Notes: generated by a model from the sequence alone, not told the origin. DNA of 64,000 bases from Corythucha ciliata (GCA_038030265.1 CM075938.1:45315189-45379188), one strand, 5' to 3'; shown: positions 23,101-32,280, counted from the first letter of the stretch. Numbers and translations are program-made.

Positions 23101-24895
23101 ACCCGGACTTCAACTGAAACTGGATTGTCATGCTGAAGTCCCCCCCCCCCCATTCGACGAACAGAAAGTCGTCTACTTGCCACCCCTAAAGAAGTAGAGG
23201 TGTAATGGTCTAATTTAAAACAAATCGCACAGCAACGTTTGCGTGTCAAAACAACATTGGTAAGAACCTCGATTTTTTTGTCATATTATTATTTAAGAAA
23301 GAAAAACGCAGGTTTACCCTACTTCCTGTCATCTTTCGAATACTTTTTTAAAATATCGAAACCTAATAACCGCACGCAGAAAATTCCGCCTTCCCTTGGC
23401 ACAATTATGCACCATATCTGAGACACTCATAAACAAACAAAAAATCGATTGGTTTTTAAAAATTATTAATATTTTTTTTTTTTGACACGGTTCTTTTCCT
23501 CTCTGATTGCATGCCCACCTGCCAAAAATAACAATAAAACCATGACAAACGGGCAACGTTGAGTGGACCTGCGTCGAATTTCACGCTTGACAGGTCAATC
23601 TCATCTGCAACCTTTGTACGCTGGATATTATAAGCAACTTTTCAATTTAATAATAGAAAGCGTTAATTCACTTAAATTCTAGGTGTACACCTCGGTTCTA
23701 GGAACACAAAATTCAGGACGAAGCTATAAATTGGAAAAGAACCATCGATTTGAGGGTTTGGTGTGTGGATGGGTGGGAAAGAAGCGTGCGAAAATAGTAC
23801 CTTTCACAGATTGAGGTTCTGACATACATTTGAAATCGCGGGGGGTCGTTGAGACTTGCGTGCCTCTTTATTCTACCGTATTTTTGTTTGGCTTCTTTTT
23901 TTTTCTGTCAGTCCAAATTCTTCACAGAGAGTGTGAATCTAATATTCTCGTGGGGGGGGGGGGTTGAGAGAGGGCGTATGCGTGCGAACTTTACTTTATT
24001 TCATTCCATTCTCGATGAAAACACTTTCGTTCATGAGTTCACTATAACAATTCACACTCAAAAGCTTCTTTTTAAGACTTATTTTTCGCTGTAAATACCT
24101 TAACGGGACTTTTTAATAGGAGCATCGAATGTAGTTGAAATTCAGACGGAAATTCATTTATAAAAAAAATACCGGAAACCCATTTCATTCATTCCCTAAA
24201 GATTTTTGAATAATATGCGTTCACGGGGTTCGTAACGTTTCCATTTTCAATTTTTTCATAGTTTCTGCAATTCGTGGATGAGGTGGGGAGGGGGGGTTGA
24301 CGGTTCAACACGAATCACAGACCTGTGGAGGCCGAAAAGGTTTGATGACAGTAACTTTCAAACGGAAATAAACATTAACGAGCCCGACTGAAATTATAAC
24401 TGTGCAGTGCTGCGTCCTCCGCAATTACATATCAAAGGAAGTATTACAAAATAAAAGGTTATTAGAGGCAGAAGACTCATGGAAGAGGGAGAAACTGATC
24501 GCAGGAGAAAATAAGCTCCTTTTTCCTCTTCTTCGCGATACAATGAACAACATGTAAATTATAGTGACGCTCATTTGGCCGAATAAACAATGAAAATCCC
24601 AAGGTAGCGTGTCCTGCCAGCGCTATTTTATTGCTTAAGCTCGCGAATGTTTATTTGTATTGGCCATTGTCAATCTCTCCCCCCGCACCCCACTATAGGC
24701 TCTATAAATCAACTAATAATATAATTACTCTGATTTTATCTCATTTATTGTATCGTCATTTATGTCACTTAGAATTTTTATTACCCAATTAAAAATCTTC
24801 ACTCACCTGAAGGACGCATACTCCAAAGTCGTTTGTCACGTCAACCATGATATTTTGTGGAGAGTACGCTTGTACGATGAGCGTACCGCACAAAC
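5191..24895 (-). CDS. Serpin-family protein with a Thr-rich mucin-like insertion; seven coding exons, 5' end missing
   Basis: Serpins are about 380-residue proteins, mostly secreted protease inhibitors. Coding exons in transcript order are 24807-24895, 7386-7565, 6194-7325, 5888-6078, 5617-5802, 5409-5541 and 5191-5327. All junction phases match and the sum encodes 681 residues. Visible serpin blocks are NVAFSPYGMVTVAL and EGSAGPTAAEIHNAL, then YSMVIILP, VYAVIPSF, LGIRSLFDPYRADLS and the C-terminal signature HPFLYFVIDRE...VTLMAGTIVNP before the stop. The large exon 6194-7325 inserts roughly 300 Thr/Pro/Ser-rich residues after LLDFYGFD. I see no INxWVxxxTxGKI block, so the helix F region seems replaced. 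The usual hinge EEGTEAAAAT is absent: the segment reads VTVSLRKYYSNHR. I infer a secreted, possibly non-inhibitory serpin. The signal peptide probably continues into exon 24807-24895 (LCGTLIVQA) from an unseen first exon. The weakest junction is the donor at 6194 (G|GTGTTT). One intron looks GC-AG (donor at 7385). Confidence 0.9.
6300..7225 (-). other. Mucin-like Thr/Pro-rich domain within the serpin exon
   Basis: This part of exon 6194-7325 encodes runs such as TTTTAPRTTTKAPQTT, TTTSAPSTTTTSPRM and TTTETTTTITTVTM, later grading into Glu/Ser/Val-rich sequence. There are no cysteines and few aromatics. Such Thr/Ser/Pro tracts are normally O-glycosylated in secreted proteins, so it probably forms an extended, sugar-coated loop on the serpin. 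The antisense frames are long only because of the codon bias. Confidence 0.85.
8240..8660. repeat. Short degenerate repeats in the serpin intron
   Basis: Phrases such as 'gaacgagccaagttcacaaaatttggattt' type units (8270-8340) and 'gatggaaaatcgcc' (8360-8600) recur two to four times. From 7575 to 8740 I see no exon or RNA gene. Confidence 0.4.
8740..10080. repeat. Degenerate ~30 bp array, 'gaaattgcaagtttc' type
   Basis: Units approximate 'gaaattgcaagtttcgggtc' plus 'ttaatttccgc'. They recur with substitutions and small indels through the interval. Longer spacers near 8850, 9060, 9240 and 9560 carry 'gggctttttt...gagctcagccagcc' variants. The same family recurs at 26760-26960, 54380-54690 and 59740-60180. 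It is non-coding and lies inside the large serpin intron. Confidence 0.7.
10120..11345. other. GC-rich block of unknown origin, possible retroelement fossil
   Basis: Starting after a run of Ts near 10122, the base composition becomes distinctly GC-richer than the flanks up to about 11340. It contains a hairpin-forming pair ('cccgccgagggtatg' near 10496 with 'cccctcggcgggtatg' near 10523) and a 10-G run (10886-10895). The string 'ggttatgtgacgtcac', which contains a TGACGTCA palindrome, occurs twice (about 11220 and 11322). Several overlapping reading frames of 70-100 codons on both strands resemble no protein. It could be the untranslated or LTR part of a retroelement, since a gypsy fragment follows, but that is inference. 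Confidence 0.35.
11585..12004 (+). pseudogene. Gypsy gag-end and protease fragment
   Basis: The frame gives a linker, then VPVDFGNNRTGKFLIYAGASVSLM. This matches the retropepsin active-site region, in which a DSGAS-type motif is expected. Here the residue in the catalytic Asp position is Tyr (YAGAS), so the protease would be inactive. The frame ends at a stop at 12002-12004. Confidence 0.65.
12525..13043 (+). pseudogene. Gypsy reverse transcriptase fragment
   Basis: The frame carries TPFGLYSYLRLPFGLASSPA, typical of the Ty3/gypsy palm, and then SFDDICV in the position of the YxDD polymerase box. A TAA stop (about 12843) interrupts it. The same frame then resumes with PEPRNVSQVRSLLGFVTFYGRF and IAHPLYELLKKD, which mark the thumb/connection region. 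The sequence ends abruptly near 13043. Confidence 0.8.
13044..15690. other. No feature recognised (serpin intron)
   Basis: AT-rich DNA with T- and A-runs. Short reading frames (13892-14170, 14333-14638) have no recognisable motif, splice context or repeat structure. No exon of the serpin is expected here, because the flanking exons join in phase without one. Confidence 0.4.
15985..15996. repeat. 12-G homopolymer
   Basis: One example of the long G or C homopolymers spread through the non-coding DNA of this window. Others of at least 9 bases are near 2464, 3176, 4208, 5579, 10886, 22669, 23140, 23952, 25651, 36236, 38820, 52617 and 52802. Confidence 0.9.
17614..17872. mobile_element. Fold-back element with tandem centre, inserted in the satellite array
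   Basis: Arms 17614-17713 and 17769-17872 are about 100-bp inverted repeats, from 'atagtatatttcacaacgag' to its complement 'ctcgttgtgaaatatactat'. The centre holds about three tandem copies of 'actaacaacgagcgctcgtt', itself partly palindromic. It interrupts the 29-bp array and has no coding potential. Confidence 0.85.
18125..18661. repeat. Direct repeat, left copy (flanks the Tc1/mariner-type element)
   Basis: This 537-bp piece of the satellite array, from 'atagctgaaatagagaaaat' to 'aactctaattcgagact', recurs nearly identically at 21411-21961. It is far longer than a transposon target duplication. The copies differ mainly by small indels near 18550 and 21840. Confidence 0.85.
18940..19355. 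repeat. Left long inverted repeat of the DNA transposon
   Basis: Runs from 'ctatttcagccatgtgaaaa' to 'ggtaccctttgtac' and is the reverse complement of 21011-21423, with a few point changes. Confidence 0.9.
19843..20902 (+). pseudogene. Tc1/mariner-type transposase, one frameshift
   Basis: The protein starts MRRHFTNEEYADIMFFYG, with helix-turn-helix-like sequence up to about residue 120. The DDE-like catalytic half follows: FILFTDEATFTRDG (first Asp), INVWCGML, MIFQLDGAPAHFS (second Asp), then WIGRGGPINWPARSPDL and TPLDYCLWG (third acidic position, Asp rather than Glu). A frame change occurs at the seven-T run 20484-20490, and the second half continues to a stop at 20900-20902. Length (about 350 residues) and order fit the family. 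The single frameshift at a homopolymer suggests recent death or a sequencing error. Confidence 0.88.
21011..21423. repeat. Right long inverted repeat of the DNA transposon
   Basis: Reverse complement of 18940-19355. Its outer end 'atagctgaaatag' is also the first block of the adjoining satellite copy, so the element boundary and the array boundary overlap here. Confidence 0.9.
21411..22330. repeat. ~29 bp satellite array, right of the transposon, including direct repeat copy 21411-21961
   Basis: The first 551 bp duplicate 18125-18661. The array then continues with fresh units to about 22330, including a local tandem of 'gctaatatctcgaatatcga' at 22050-22110. The orientation is the same as in the 15.7-18.7 kb array. 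Confidence 0.85.
22360..22560. repeat. Dispersed repeat shared with 28.66-28.83 kb and 42.96-43.18 kb
   Basis: Contains 'acgtacactttttccctttc' and, further right, 'ctaatccgtcagccggtag'. Related sequence lies in inverse orientation at 42955-43180, and the 'gacggatt...gtctaac' part recurs at 28690-28790. It is probably a short non-autonomous transposon; its ends were not defined. Confidence 0.5.
22560..24806. other. No feature recognised (serpin intron)
   Basis: AT-rich DNA with G and C homopolymers at 22669, 23140 and 23952. Short reading frames have no motif. This completes the large intron up to the remote serpin exon. Confidence 0.4.
24807..24895 (-). CDS. Remote N-terminal exon of the serpin (end of signal peptide plus helix A)
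   Basis: The 89-bp exon lies between a GGCAG acceptor and a consensus CAG|GTGAGT donor. Its reading frame gives LCGTLIVQAYSPQN, a hydrophobic signal-peptide tail, and then VTNDFGVCVLQ, which matches serpin helix A. It ends in phase 0. The exon at 7386-7565 begins in phase 0 with LVASKNENVAFSPYG, the direct continuation in the serpin fold. This joins the two loci across an intron of about 17.2 kb. The exon needs one base from an upstream exon that I did not find in the window. RNA evidence would settle the join. Confidence 0.75.
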
Positions 24896-25905
24896 CTGCC
24901 GAACCATGGCAAAATAATATGTTAGCATTTTTTTTTAAAACTTTGTCCATAAGCAAACACTACATCACCTAAAATTAAGCGATAAGAAACCATAATTGCG
25001 GGTGATTTTTATTAGATGGTAGACCATAGGCATGACCGTTGACCGGGCACATCAAGTCATGGTCAAAAATTAAGATTCGGTTGGAAAAAAAATGAATTAA
25101 TTAATTAATCGAGTAAAAATTAAAATTAAACACGACGACCCCTAAAAAAGGGCCGAAAATAAATTGCGGGGGAACGGTTGTAACGATAAAGACAAAGTCG
25201 CGTTCACAACTGAAGAGCCGAAGAACTAAAGGAAGAAGACCCTCAAAGCGTAGCTTCCCCAGAGGTTAAACGGTTTAGCTCAGTGTTGGGGTTGGGAGGC
25301 GGCGTGGCGGCCGTGCCGGTTCCGAGCGCCGCCAACTTCAGGAGCAGTGGTGAGAGTGGTGGGGGATTGGCAATAAGAATCTGTGAATATCGTGTCTCTT
25401 GTATACTATTTTGACTGTAATGTTTTTCATATTGGCCTACTCAAATATAAACGAAATAAGTAAACAAAGGAAATGAGAAAAGTGAACAGAGGAAATACAG
25501 TAGATCGAAACGAGAAGAAGAAGAAGAAGAACGAGTTACTTGCAAAAAATAATCGGAGGAAACAATCTCGTTACAATAATTTAAACAAATTATTACGAAC
25601 AAAAGCTTTTTTGGAGTTACAGGGTCGGAGAAATTAAGCTCAGTCTGGAGCCCCCCCCCCCCCAACCAACCAAGCAAAATCCAAAGCATGGGTTTTGTCC
25701 TGAAAAATATCGTGTTTTTGACACTCGAAAACACCGTGCATCTGAAACTCAGAAATCCGACTGGGTGTAGATAATTTGGACATCGGGATGAAGGGCCATA
25801 GTTACGGTGACCAGAGGTACGTCCTTCTTCAGGATTGACGGTACTACTTTAAAGCTTGTGGTCCTTCGGGACCCTCAAAAGTACCCTATAAAAGATAGAC
25901 ACGAT
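24896..25905. other. No gene recognised; contains a small GC-rich patch
   Basis: Upstream of the remote serpin exon, so the missing first exon and promoter could lie here or further out. A GC-rich patch at 25290-25350 stands out, and a 'gaa' microsatellite runs at about 25513-25531. A 13-C run lies at 25651-25663. No convincing ATG exon with a matching phase-1 donor was found. Confidence 0.35.
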
Positions 25906-26164
25906 GAATTCTGTCGCCGGTATTTTTAATTAAACATATAAATTAATTAACTGATGTCCGGACGACTCGGGAAGGCAAAGTCTAACACAATTCGAGCTTC
26001 GAGAAAAAAAGGGCTCCCCGGCGGGATTTGAACCCCTAACCTCTGAAATGCTAGTCCAGTGCGCTTCTCGAAGCTCGAACTGTGCTAGGCTTTGCCTTCC
26101 CGAGTCGTCTGGACATCAGTTAATTAATTTATATCTTTAATTAAAAATACCGGCGACAGAATTC
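25906..26164. mobile_element. Fold-back element with a tRNA-Ala-like core
   Basis: Inverted arms of about 98 bp lie at 25906-26003 and 26066-26164 ('gaattctgtcgccggtattt' and its complement). The 60-bp centre, on the minus strand, carries the anticodon and T-arm half of a tRNA-like sequence with 'ggactagcatttcag' and 'ggttcaaatccc' (B-box). The D-arm is missing. A right-arm copy joined to a fuller tRNA-like unit follows at 26537-26690. Confidence 0.85.
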
Positions 26165-26235
26165 CTCGTATCTATCTAACAACATCTAGATAACCTCACG
26201 ATGACTCAATTTATTATTGACTGATATTCACGCTC

Positions 26236-26408
26236 GAAGAATTCAAGGAGAAATTATTGAACACTCAGCCATATAACAACTCAAGTTGTTAAGTGGAGTT
26301 CATTTTGTTTATTTCTGCTGATGAGGGAACCGGGGTCGCTGCGAAATGCGCATTCATTAAAAAATGAACATATGGCTGAGGGTTCAATAATTTCTCCTTG
26401 AATTCTTC
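26236..26408. mobile_element. MITE-like element with ~40 bp inverted repeats
   Basis: The arms at 26236-26275 and 26370-26408 are inverted ('gaagaattcaaggagaaatt' against 'aatttctccttgaattcttc'). The interior has 'ctgatgagggaaccggggtcgc'. A related copy lies at 53345-53470, so the family is mobile. Confidence 0.8.
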
Positions 26409-26536
26409 GGGACATCTAGATAAGATCAAATTCGGCGTGGTTTACCTATCAGGAGAAACGCCTAGAGTTTCGAGAAAAACTGGCCCTGGGTGGGGTTTGG
26501 CTTTGTTCATTCCTCTCTCTGCGTCTCCCAAGGGCG

Positions 26537-26690
26537 TCACGCGTGGCGCAATTGGTAGCGCACTGGACTAGCATTCCAGAGGTTACGGGTTCAAATCCCA
26601 CCGGGGAGCCAATTTTTTCTCGAAGCTCGAATTGTGTTAGGCTTTGCCTCCCCGAGTTGTCCGGACATCAGTTAGTTATTTTATATCTTC
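26537..26690 (+). repeat. tRNA-Ala(AGC)-like sequence joined to a fold-back arm (SINE-like)
   Basis: 26537-26610 carries an A-box (TGGCGCAATTGG), an anticodon arm CTGGA-CTAGCAT-TCCAG with AGC in the anticodon position, and a B-box (GGTTCAAATCC). A T6 run follows. The acceptor and T stems pair poorly, so it is not a functional tRNA. From 26622 it continues into the arm sequence 'cgaagctcgaattgtgttag' of the 25.9-kb element. Confidence 0.7.
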
Positions 26691-26759
26691 GACCCTATAA
26701 AAGATACTAGGTACTTAAAAAAAAAAAACGACTGTAATTTTAGAAGAGCCACATGGATA

Positions 26760-26960
26760 TGAATGAAAAAAACCCGGGCTGAGCCGGCCACGAAAGCGCC
26801 CAAATTCCAACGACCAGCCGCAAAATTGAAACTTTTTGGCGATGAATTTCCGCGAATTTGGAAGTCTTCTGGCTGAATATTCGTGAAATTTCGAGCATCA
26901 GGTAATTTACTGACGCGAAATTAATTGCAAGTTTTTGGTCTTCATTTGCGCGATGTAGCA
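26760..26960. repeat. 'gaaattgcaagtttc' type repeats (inverse copies)
   Basis: Several units such as 'ttccgcgaatttggaagtct' and 'gcgaaattaattgcaagttt' match the 8.7-10.1 kb family. No gene is supported up to 27180. Confidence 0.55.
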
Positions 26961-27179
26961 AGTTTCTGCTTTCTGTGGCTTTTTCAACTTCCTTGTTCCT
27001 GTACGAAAAGGAAAGTATGATGATCGTGAAAAAAATCGAGTTCGAGCTGAATTTATATCATGCTTCATATAAATAGCCTCAGAAAGGTTGAAAAAATGGT
27101 ATTCGCAAATCCTGCGCAATGGCTGCGCCCATAGCCTGACGAACAGCAAATATAGAATAAAAATTACTGATAAAAAACC

Positions 27180-28350
27180 GAAAATTCACCAATGCATTTG
27201 AGAAAAAGCGCTAATTCACGCTAAAATTACATAAACGCCAATTATCGGCTTCTGAGTTCGTGGATCAAACTGAGAAAATGCGCTAATTTATGGTCAAGAG
27301 TGAAAAAAATCGTTAATTCACAAATAATAGTGGAGAAAATTTCTCATTGGCAGCTAAAATAAAGAAAAAAACAAAGTCATTGAAAAAAATTGGGGAAAAC
27401 CGCTAATTCGCGGCTAAAATAGAGAAAAATCGCTAATTCAAGCCTAAAATTGAGAAAAATCTCTAATTAACAGAAAAAATTTAGAAGAAGCGTGCAAGTG
27501 TCGAAAAACGCTGATTCGTGGTTCAAATCGCCAATTCGCGGCTTCCGAAGCTGGCTTCGTGGCTGAAAATGAACAAAATCGCTAACCCGTGGCTAAATGA
27601 AAATAAGGTGCTAATTCGTGGATCCAATTCAGGAATAACTGTTTTTGAATTTGCAGCGAAAACTGGGAATAAACTCTTATTCGCGACTGAAATGTATAAA
27701 AATAGCTCATTAGCGACTAATGTCAGGGAAATCACTAAGTCACGGCAAAAATTAAGAAAATTCCCTAATTCGCGGCTAAATTTAGAGGCAAATCGCTAAT
27801 TCGTCGATGAAATTAAGAAGAAGCGATCAAGTGTGGAATGAAGTAAACGCCAAATCGTGGCTTCTGAAAGCAGTTTCATGACCGAAATTGAACAAAATGG
27901 CTGATATGCGGCAAAAGGAGGTAAAAGCGGTAATTCGCGGATAAAATTCAGAAAAATGAGCGGTATAGTTCTTGGCGATAATTAGGAAAAACTCTTGTTC
28001 GGGCTGAAATCGCTAATTAGTGGCTAGAATGAGGAAAAACAAGAAAAATGTCCAATTGGAGGGTTTATTGACAATTGCGCTGTGAATTGCTGATTCATAG
28101 AAAATTTAAAAAATTGCGAATCGCTTTCTGGAGGCAACAACGTGACTCAAATTGAGAAAAAACGCTAATTCATGGCTAAAAGTGACAAGAATAGCTATCT
28201 TGCGGCAAAATTAACTAAAATGCTAATTCGGCGCTGAAATCGAGACAAACCTATCGCCAATTCGCGGCTGAAATAGGAAGTATCGCTTATTCGCGACTAA
28301 GTTTGGAAAAAAGCGCTAATTTGCGAATTGAATTAAGAAAAACCTAAATG
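27180..28350. repeat. ~29 bp satellite-like array (orientation 1)
   Basis: Units of 'cgctaattcgcggctaaaat' plus 'tgagaaaaa' continue with drift to about 28345. The orientation is the same as in the serpin intron. Reading frames through it are by-products of the repeat. Confidence 0.85.
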
Positions 28351-28654
28351 CTACGTAAAAATCATATTTCATGTTTATTCTAGGGACGATTTAGGGGCCT
28401 CATAGAGATTTCCACCAGGCGTGGGTCCACCACTGCTTACCGTCTTTCTTTCTTGTTCGATCTTCCTTATTCCTCATATCTAATTTTATTTGGGTGTGCT
28501 GGGCTTCAGACCCAGTGGGCGACAGAGCCGATTGGCCTTGTGCAAATGTACGCCATACCCTGATCCAGCTCAGGGGCGTACCTAGAAATCCTTCCGGAAG
28601 GGGACGATTCGATTCCGGCAGTACGCAGCCTAATATGGCAATAGCGGAATTTGA

Positions 28655-28830
28655 ACCCAAACCCGGTTGGTTGCCAAGAGAGCATTGCCACCTTTGCCAA
28701 TTTGACGGATTTCACGTCAGATCTAACTGATTTTTAAAGTGGATGATAGGGAAAAAATCCGTCTAACGGAGGACAAATTATTTTAAACGGAATTTCGGAA
28801 TCACTCATATTTCGATTATTATTATTATTA
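28655..28830. repeat. Dispersed repeat with 'gacggatt...aaaaaatccgtctaac'
   Basis: Contains 'ccaatttgacggatttcacg' and 'gggaaaaaatccgtctaac', matching 42980-43065 closely and 22505-22545 weakly. It is probably a short transposon remnant. Just upstream (28360-28655) I see nothing assignable. Confidence 0.5.
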
Positions 28831-28859
28831 TTTTATTTATCTTTATAATTTTTCAACAC

Positions 28860-29213
28860 AATTTCTCAATTTTAGCCGCGAATTAGCGCTTTTCCAAAAA
28901 AAAAAAAAAAAAAAAGTTGAACTTGAAGTTAGAAGTTAGACTCAATTTTAACAGTGAATTAGCAATTTTTCCCCTTCTATAAATTATTTATAATTGAACC
29001 AAACTCTGATGGAATTTTTAAACAAAATTTCCAGATATAAATGAACCTAATAATATGTAACACAAATTGGTTTTATTGATTTTTAGGTTCCATTAGAATG
29101 TGGTTCAACTATAATTTGATCTTTTTCTCAATTTTAGCCCATGTTTCCTCCTGAACCCGTGAATTCGCGTTTTTCTCAATTTTAGACGCTTTTTTCCCCC
29201 TATCTTTTATTTT

Positions 29214-29245
<32 letters not shown>

Positions 29246-29690
29246 TTTTTTTCTTTCTTTCTTTCTTTCTTTCTTTCTTTTAGCCATCGATTAGCGCTTT
29301 GTCTTTTTCAAGCGGAGCTTGGCCATAAGCGTTTTTTCTCTCAATTTTACTGCAAAGTGGCCACTTTGCCATGGTCTAAAACCATGAATCTGCGATTTAT
29401 TCTTAATTGTATCAGCAAATTAGCGCTTTTTCTCAATTTTGGCTAGGGATTTTCTTTTTTTAGCTGTGAATTAACGTTTTTCTTGATTTCCGCGTCAAAT
29501 TAGCTGTTTATTACACTTTTAGTCATGAAAGTGCTTTTACTATAGATTTTAGTCAAGTTTGCCTTCAGAAACCACGAATTTTAACTTTTTCTCAAATTTA
29601 ACCGCGAATTATCGCTTTTACTCACTTTTAGCCGTAAATTTGCGGTAGTTCTCTATTTTAGCTGCGTTACACTGTCTTTCTCCGTTATTT
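28860..29690. repeat. ~29 bp satellite-like array (orientation 2) with a (ttct)n microsatellite
   Basis: The units are now reverse-complemented relative to the arrays before 28.4 kb: 'ttttagccgcgaattagcgc' plus 'tttttctcaa'. A ttct tetranucleotide run lies at about 29212-29280. Confidence 0.85.
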
Positions 29691-29699
29691 CTCACTTTT

Positions 29700-30715
29700 T
29701 GCAATGATTTTGGCAGCCGAAGAAGACGTTTTTGTTTTTTCAATATTTTTATTACTCCGGCTGAATTTCCCCACATTACGAGACTATAAACGAATATAGC
29801 TTGAAATAAAGCGTAGTAGGCTTTTTTCGTAGTCTCTAAAGATACCACTTGAGAAAGCCTGCTCAAAACGTATTCCAGCCCCGCCTAGCTTCCTACACAC
29901 TTCCTCCACGTGTTCCGACCAACACAGTCCCTCATCCAGCGTGAAACCGAGGTACTTCGCCGTTTTCCGTTCCCGAGAGATGCTTCTAAATATGAGTATC
30001 TGCTCTTTCAGAGCATTCGCGCATAAGAGATTGGAATCAAACCAGTCGTATATCACCTTCTTCGCGGAGTCTAGAGCATTTATGATATGAGTTGGAGGGC
30101 CTGCAACTGCGGCCTGCGGTATCATCTGCAAACTGGTGGATTGTCGCATAAGGGGGTCTAGGTACGTCATTGACGTATATCAAGAATAAAAGTGGCCCCA
30201 AGACTGATCCCTGAGGCATGCCGTGGACAATTTGAATAGGTTTAGACCTACTATGGTCCACCTTTACGATCTGACTTCTACCAGCGAGATATGACTTCAT
30301 TAACTCCAATGGAATACCTCGAATGCCACAGCCGGCTAACTTCTGAAGCAGGACACTGTGACTTAACGTGTCAAAAGCTTTTAACAAATCACAGAAGGCG
30401 ACTCCGGACTCCAGTGACTTTTAGGCTTCCTCCAGCAGTGACATGACGCACTGCATGGCTGGTTTTCCTTTACTGAAACCAAATTGATAATCGCAGAAGA
30501 ATGAGACACTCCCCAGAAAGGATTCAATGCGACTGTAAATAGCTACTTCTATCACCTTAGAGATGACCGGAATGATGGCTCCTTGGGGAACCTCGGTAAT
30601 ATTGAGGTTTTCCAGATTCCTCGATGAAAATTCTAGGACACCTATTTCTATTTGTTTATTGGTTGACCTATACAATAATTTATCAATGTTGTATTTGTTC
30701 GCTACCATTATTCAT
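29700..30715 (-). mobile_element. 5'-truncated non-LTR retrotransposon (LINE), reverse transcriptase part
   Basis: Minus-strand frames carry, in order, VISKVIEVAIYSRI, QFGFSKGKPA, LLKAFDTLSHSVLLQKL, GMPQGSVLGPLLFLIYVNDV and HQFADDTA (the F/YADD polymerase box). C-terminal sequence follows (AKYLGFTLDEGLCWSEHVEEV and AYYALFQAIFVYSLVMWG). This order is typical of Jockey/RTE-like arthropod LINEs. A stop at about 30421 and at least two frameshifts make it inactive. The endonuclease domain is missing. Confidence 0.85.
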
Positions 30716-30720
30716 TTGAC

Positions 30721-30723
<3 letters not shown>

Positions 30724-30769
<46 letters not shown>
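30724..30769 (-). repeat. 46-bp A tract on the minus strand
   Basis: An uninterrupted T46 on the + strand. It lies immediately upstream of the truncated LINE, so it is more likely the poly(A) tail of a second minus-strand retroposon than of the LINE itself. From 30780 to 31370 there is no gene; 'gcccttcttgc' and 'gggccaatctg' are repeated locally. Confidence 0.7.
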
Positions 30770-30771
<2 letters not shown>

Positions 30772-31369
30772 CGGGATGGAATACATCGGCTGTGTTGTGC
30801 AAGAAGGGCCAATCTGTTTCAAAGCAGAAAGGGCCAATCTGCACATCACTTCATTAATATAATTTTTTTAAATAACTTATGATGACTTTTGGTGATTCGA
30901 GCATAGTTTGGAATTAAAACTCGTTTATTACACTCAATTACATCTTTCATTGAACGCTGAAATCCGAAGGACAATCAGATTTGAAGTGTTAAAACTAAGT
31001 TCAGGAATGCACTTTGGCCCTTCTTGCGCAACCCCGTCGACATTTTTACGGATTTCTGACGAGATTTCGAGCTTGACTTAACAGGAAAAACAAATTGTCA
31101 GTTACAAGCCGCGCATTATGCACCCACTACCACTAACCTTCCCCCCCAGCACCATCTATCCCCCCTGTTGGCTGGACGCGAACCCCCCCTATGAACAGTA
31201 ATCCTCCCTCCCACGTATTAAAGACTTTTAAGGTGGAAAATTGCAGTGAAAAACAACGTTAGTAGGAACTTTCATATTTTGGCTAGTGATACAGAAGCGT
31301 AGATTTCAGTGCCTAATTTTGACAAATTGGGTGAAATCAACACCACGTAGCGTTAAATTATGGCTCATT

Positions 31370-32280
31370 CTAATTTTTAGCCGCGAATCAGCGCTTTTTC
31401 CACACCTTATTCGCAGATTAGCACTTTTTCTCAATTTAAAGCCGCGAATGAGCACTTTTTCTTAAATTTAAGCCATGAATTGGATATTTTTCTCCATTTT
31501 GGTAGCGAAATAGCGAATTAGCGTTTTCTTCATTATAGCTGCGAATTAGTGGGTTTTGTTTCACTCTTAGTCATGAATTAGCGTTTTTCCTAATTTCCAA
31601 GAAGGCCGCGAATTGGCATTTTCTCAATTTTAACCGCTAATTAGCTTTTTTCTCCATTATGACCGTGAATTAGCGTATTTTTCTCAACTTTAGCTGGATA
31701 TTTGAGTTTTTCTCTATTTTAGCCGCAAACTAGCGTTTTCATTTCAAACGCTCATAGTCATGAATTAGCGTTTTTATCAATTTTAGCCACGAACTAGCGA
31801 TTTTTCTCAATTTTTCCCGCGAATGTACGATTTTTCTCAATTTTTCCCGCGAATGTCCGATGTTTCTTAATATTTGCCGTGAATTAGCGGCTTTTTCTCT
31901 TGGCTATTAGTTAGCGCCTTTTCTAAATTTTGGTCAAGAAGATGCCTTCATCAAAGAGCCGCGAATTGGCGTTTACTTAATTTTAGTCTCGAATTAGCGT
32001 CTTTCTCTCAGAATCGGCCCTTTTTATGAATTTTACCCGCGAATTAGCGCTTTTCTCAATTTTAACCGTGAATAAGCGCTTTTTCTACATTTTATTCACG
32101 AATTTAAGCACTGTTCCTCAATATCATTCCCAAATTATATTGATTTTTCTACATTTTTAATCGCGAATCATCCTTTTGTCTCAATTTGAGCCGTAAATTA
32201 GGGGTTTTTCTCATTTTCGTCTGTAATTAGCGATTTTTCCCAATTTCAGCCGCGAATCAGCTCTTTTTACAGATGTTTGC
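31370..32280. repeat. ~29 bp satellite-like array (orientation 2)
   Basis: About thirty drifting units of 'tttttctcaattttagccgc' plus 'gaattagcg'. It starts about 950 bp beyond the stop codon of the SLC17 gene, on the same strand orientation as that gene's antisense. Confidence 0.85.

Noticed and set aside
26537..26610. Functional tRNA-Ala gene
   Set aside because: The anticodon arm and promoter boxes are good, but the acceptor and T stems do not pair and the sequence is fused to a repeat arm.
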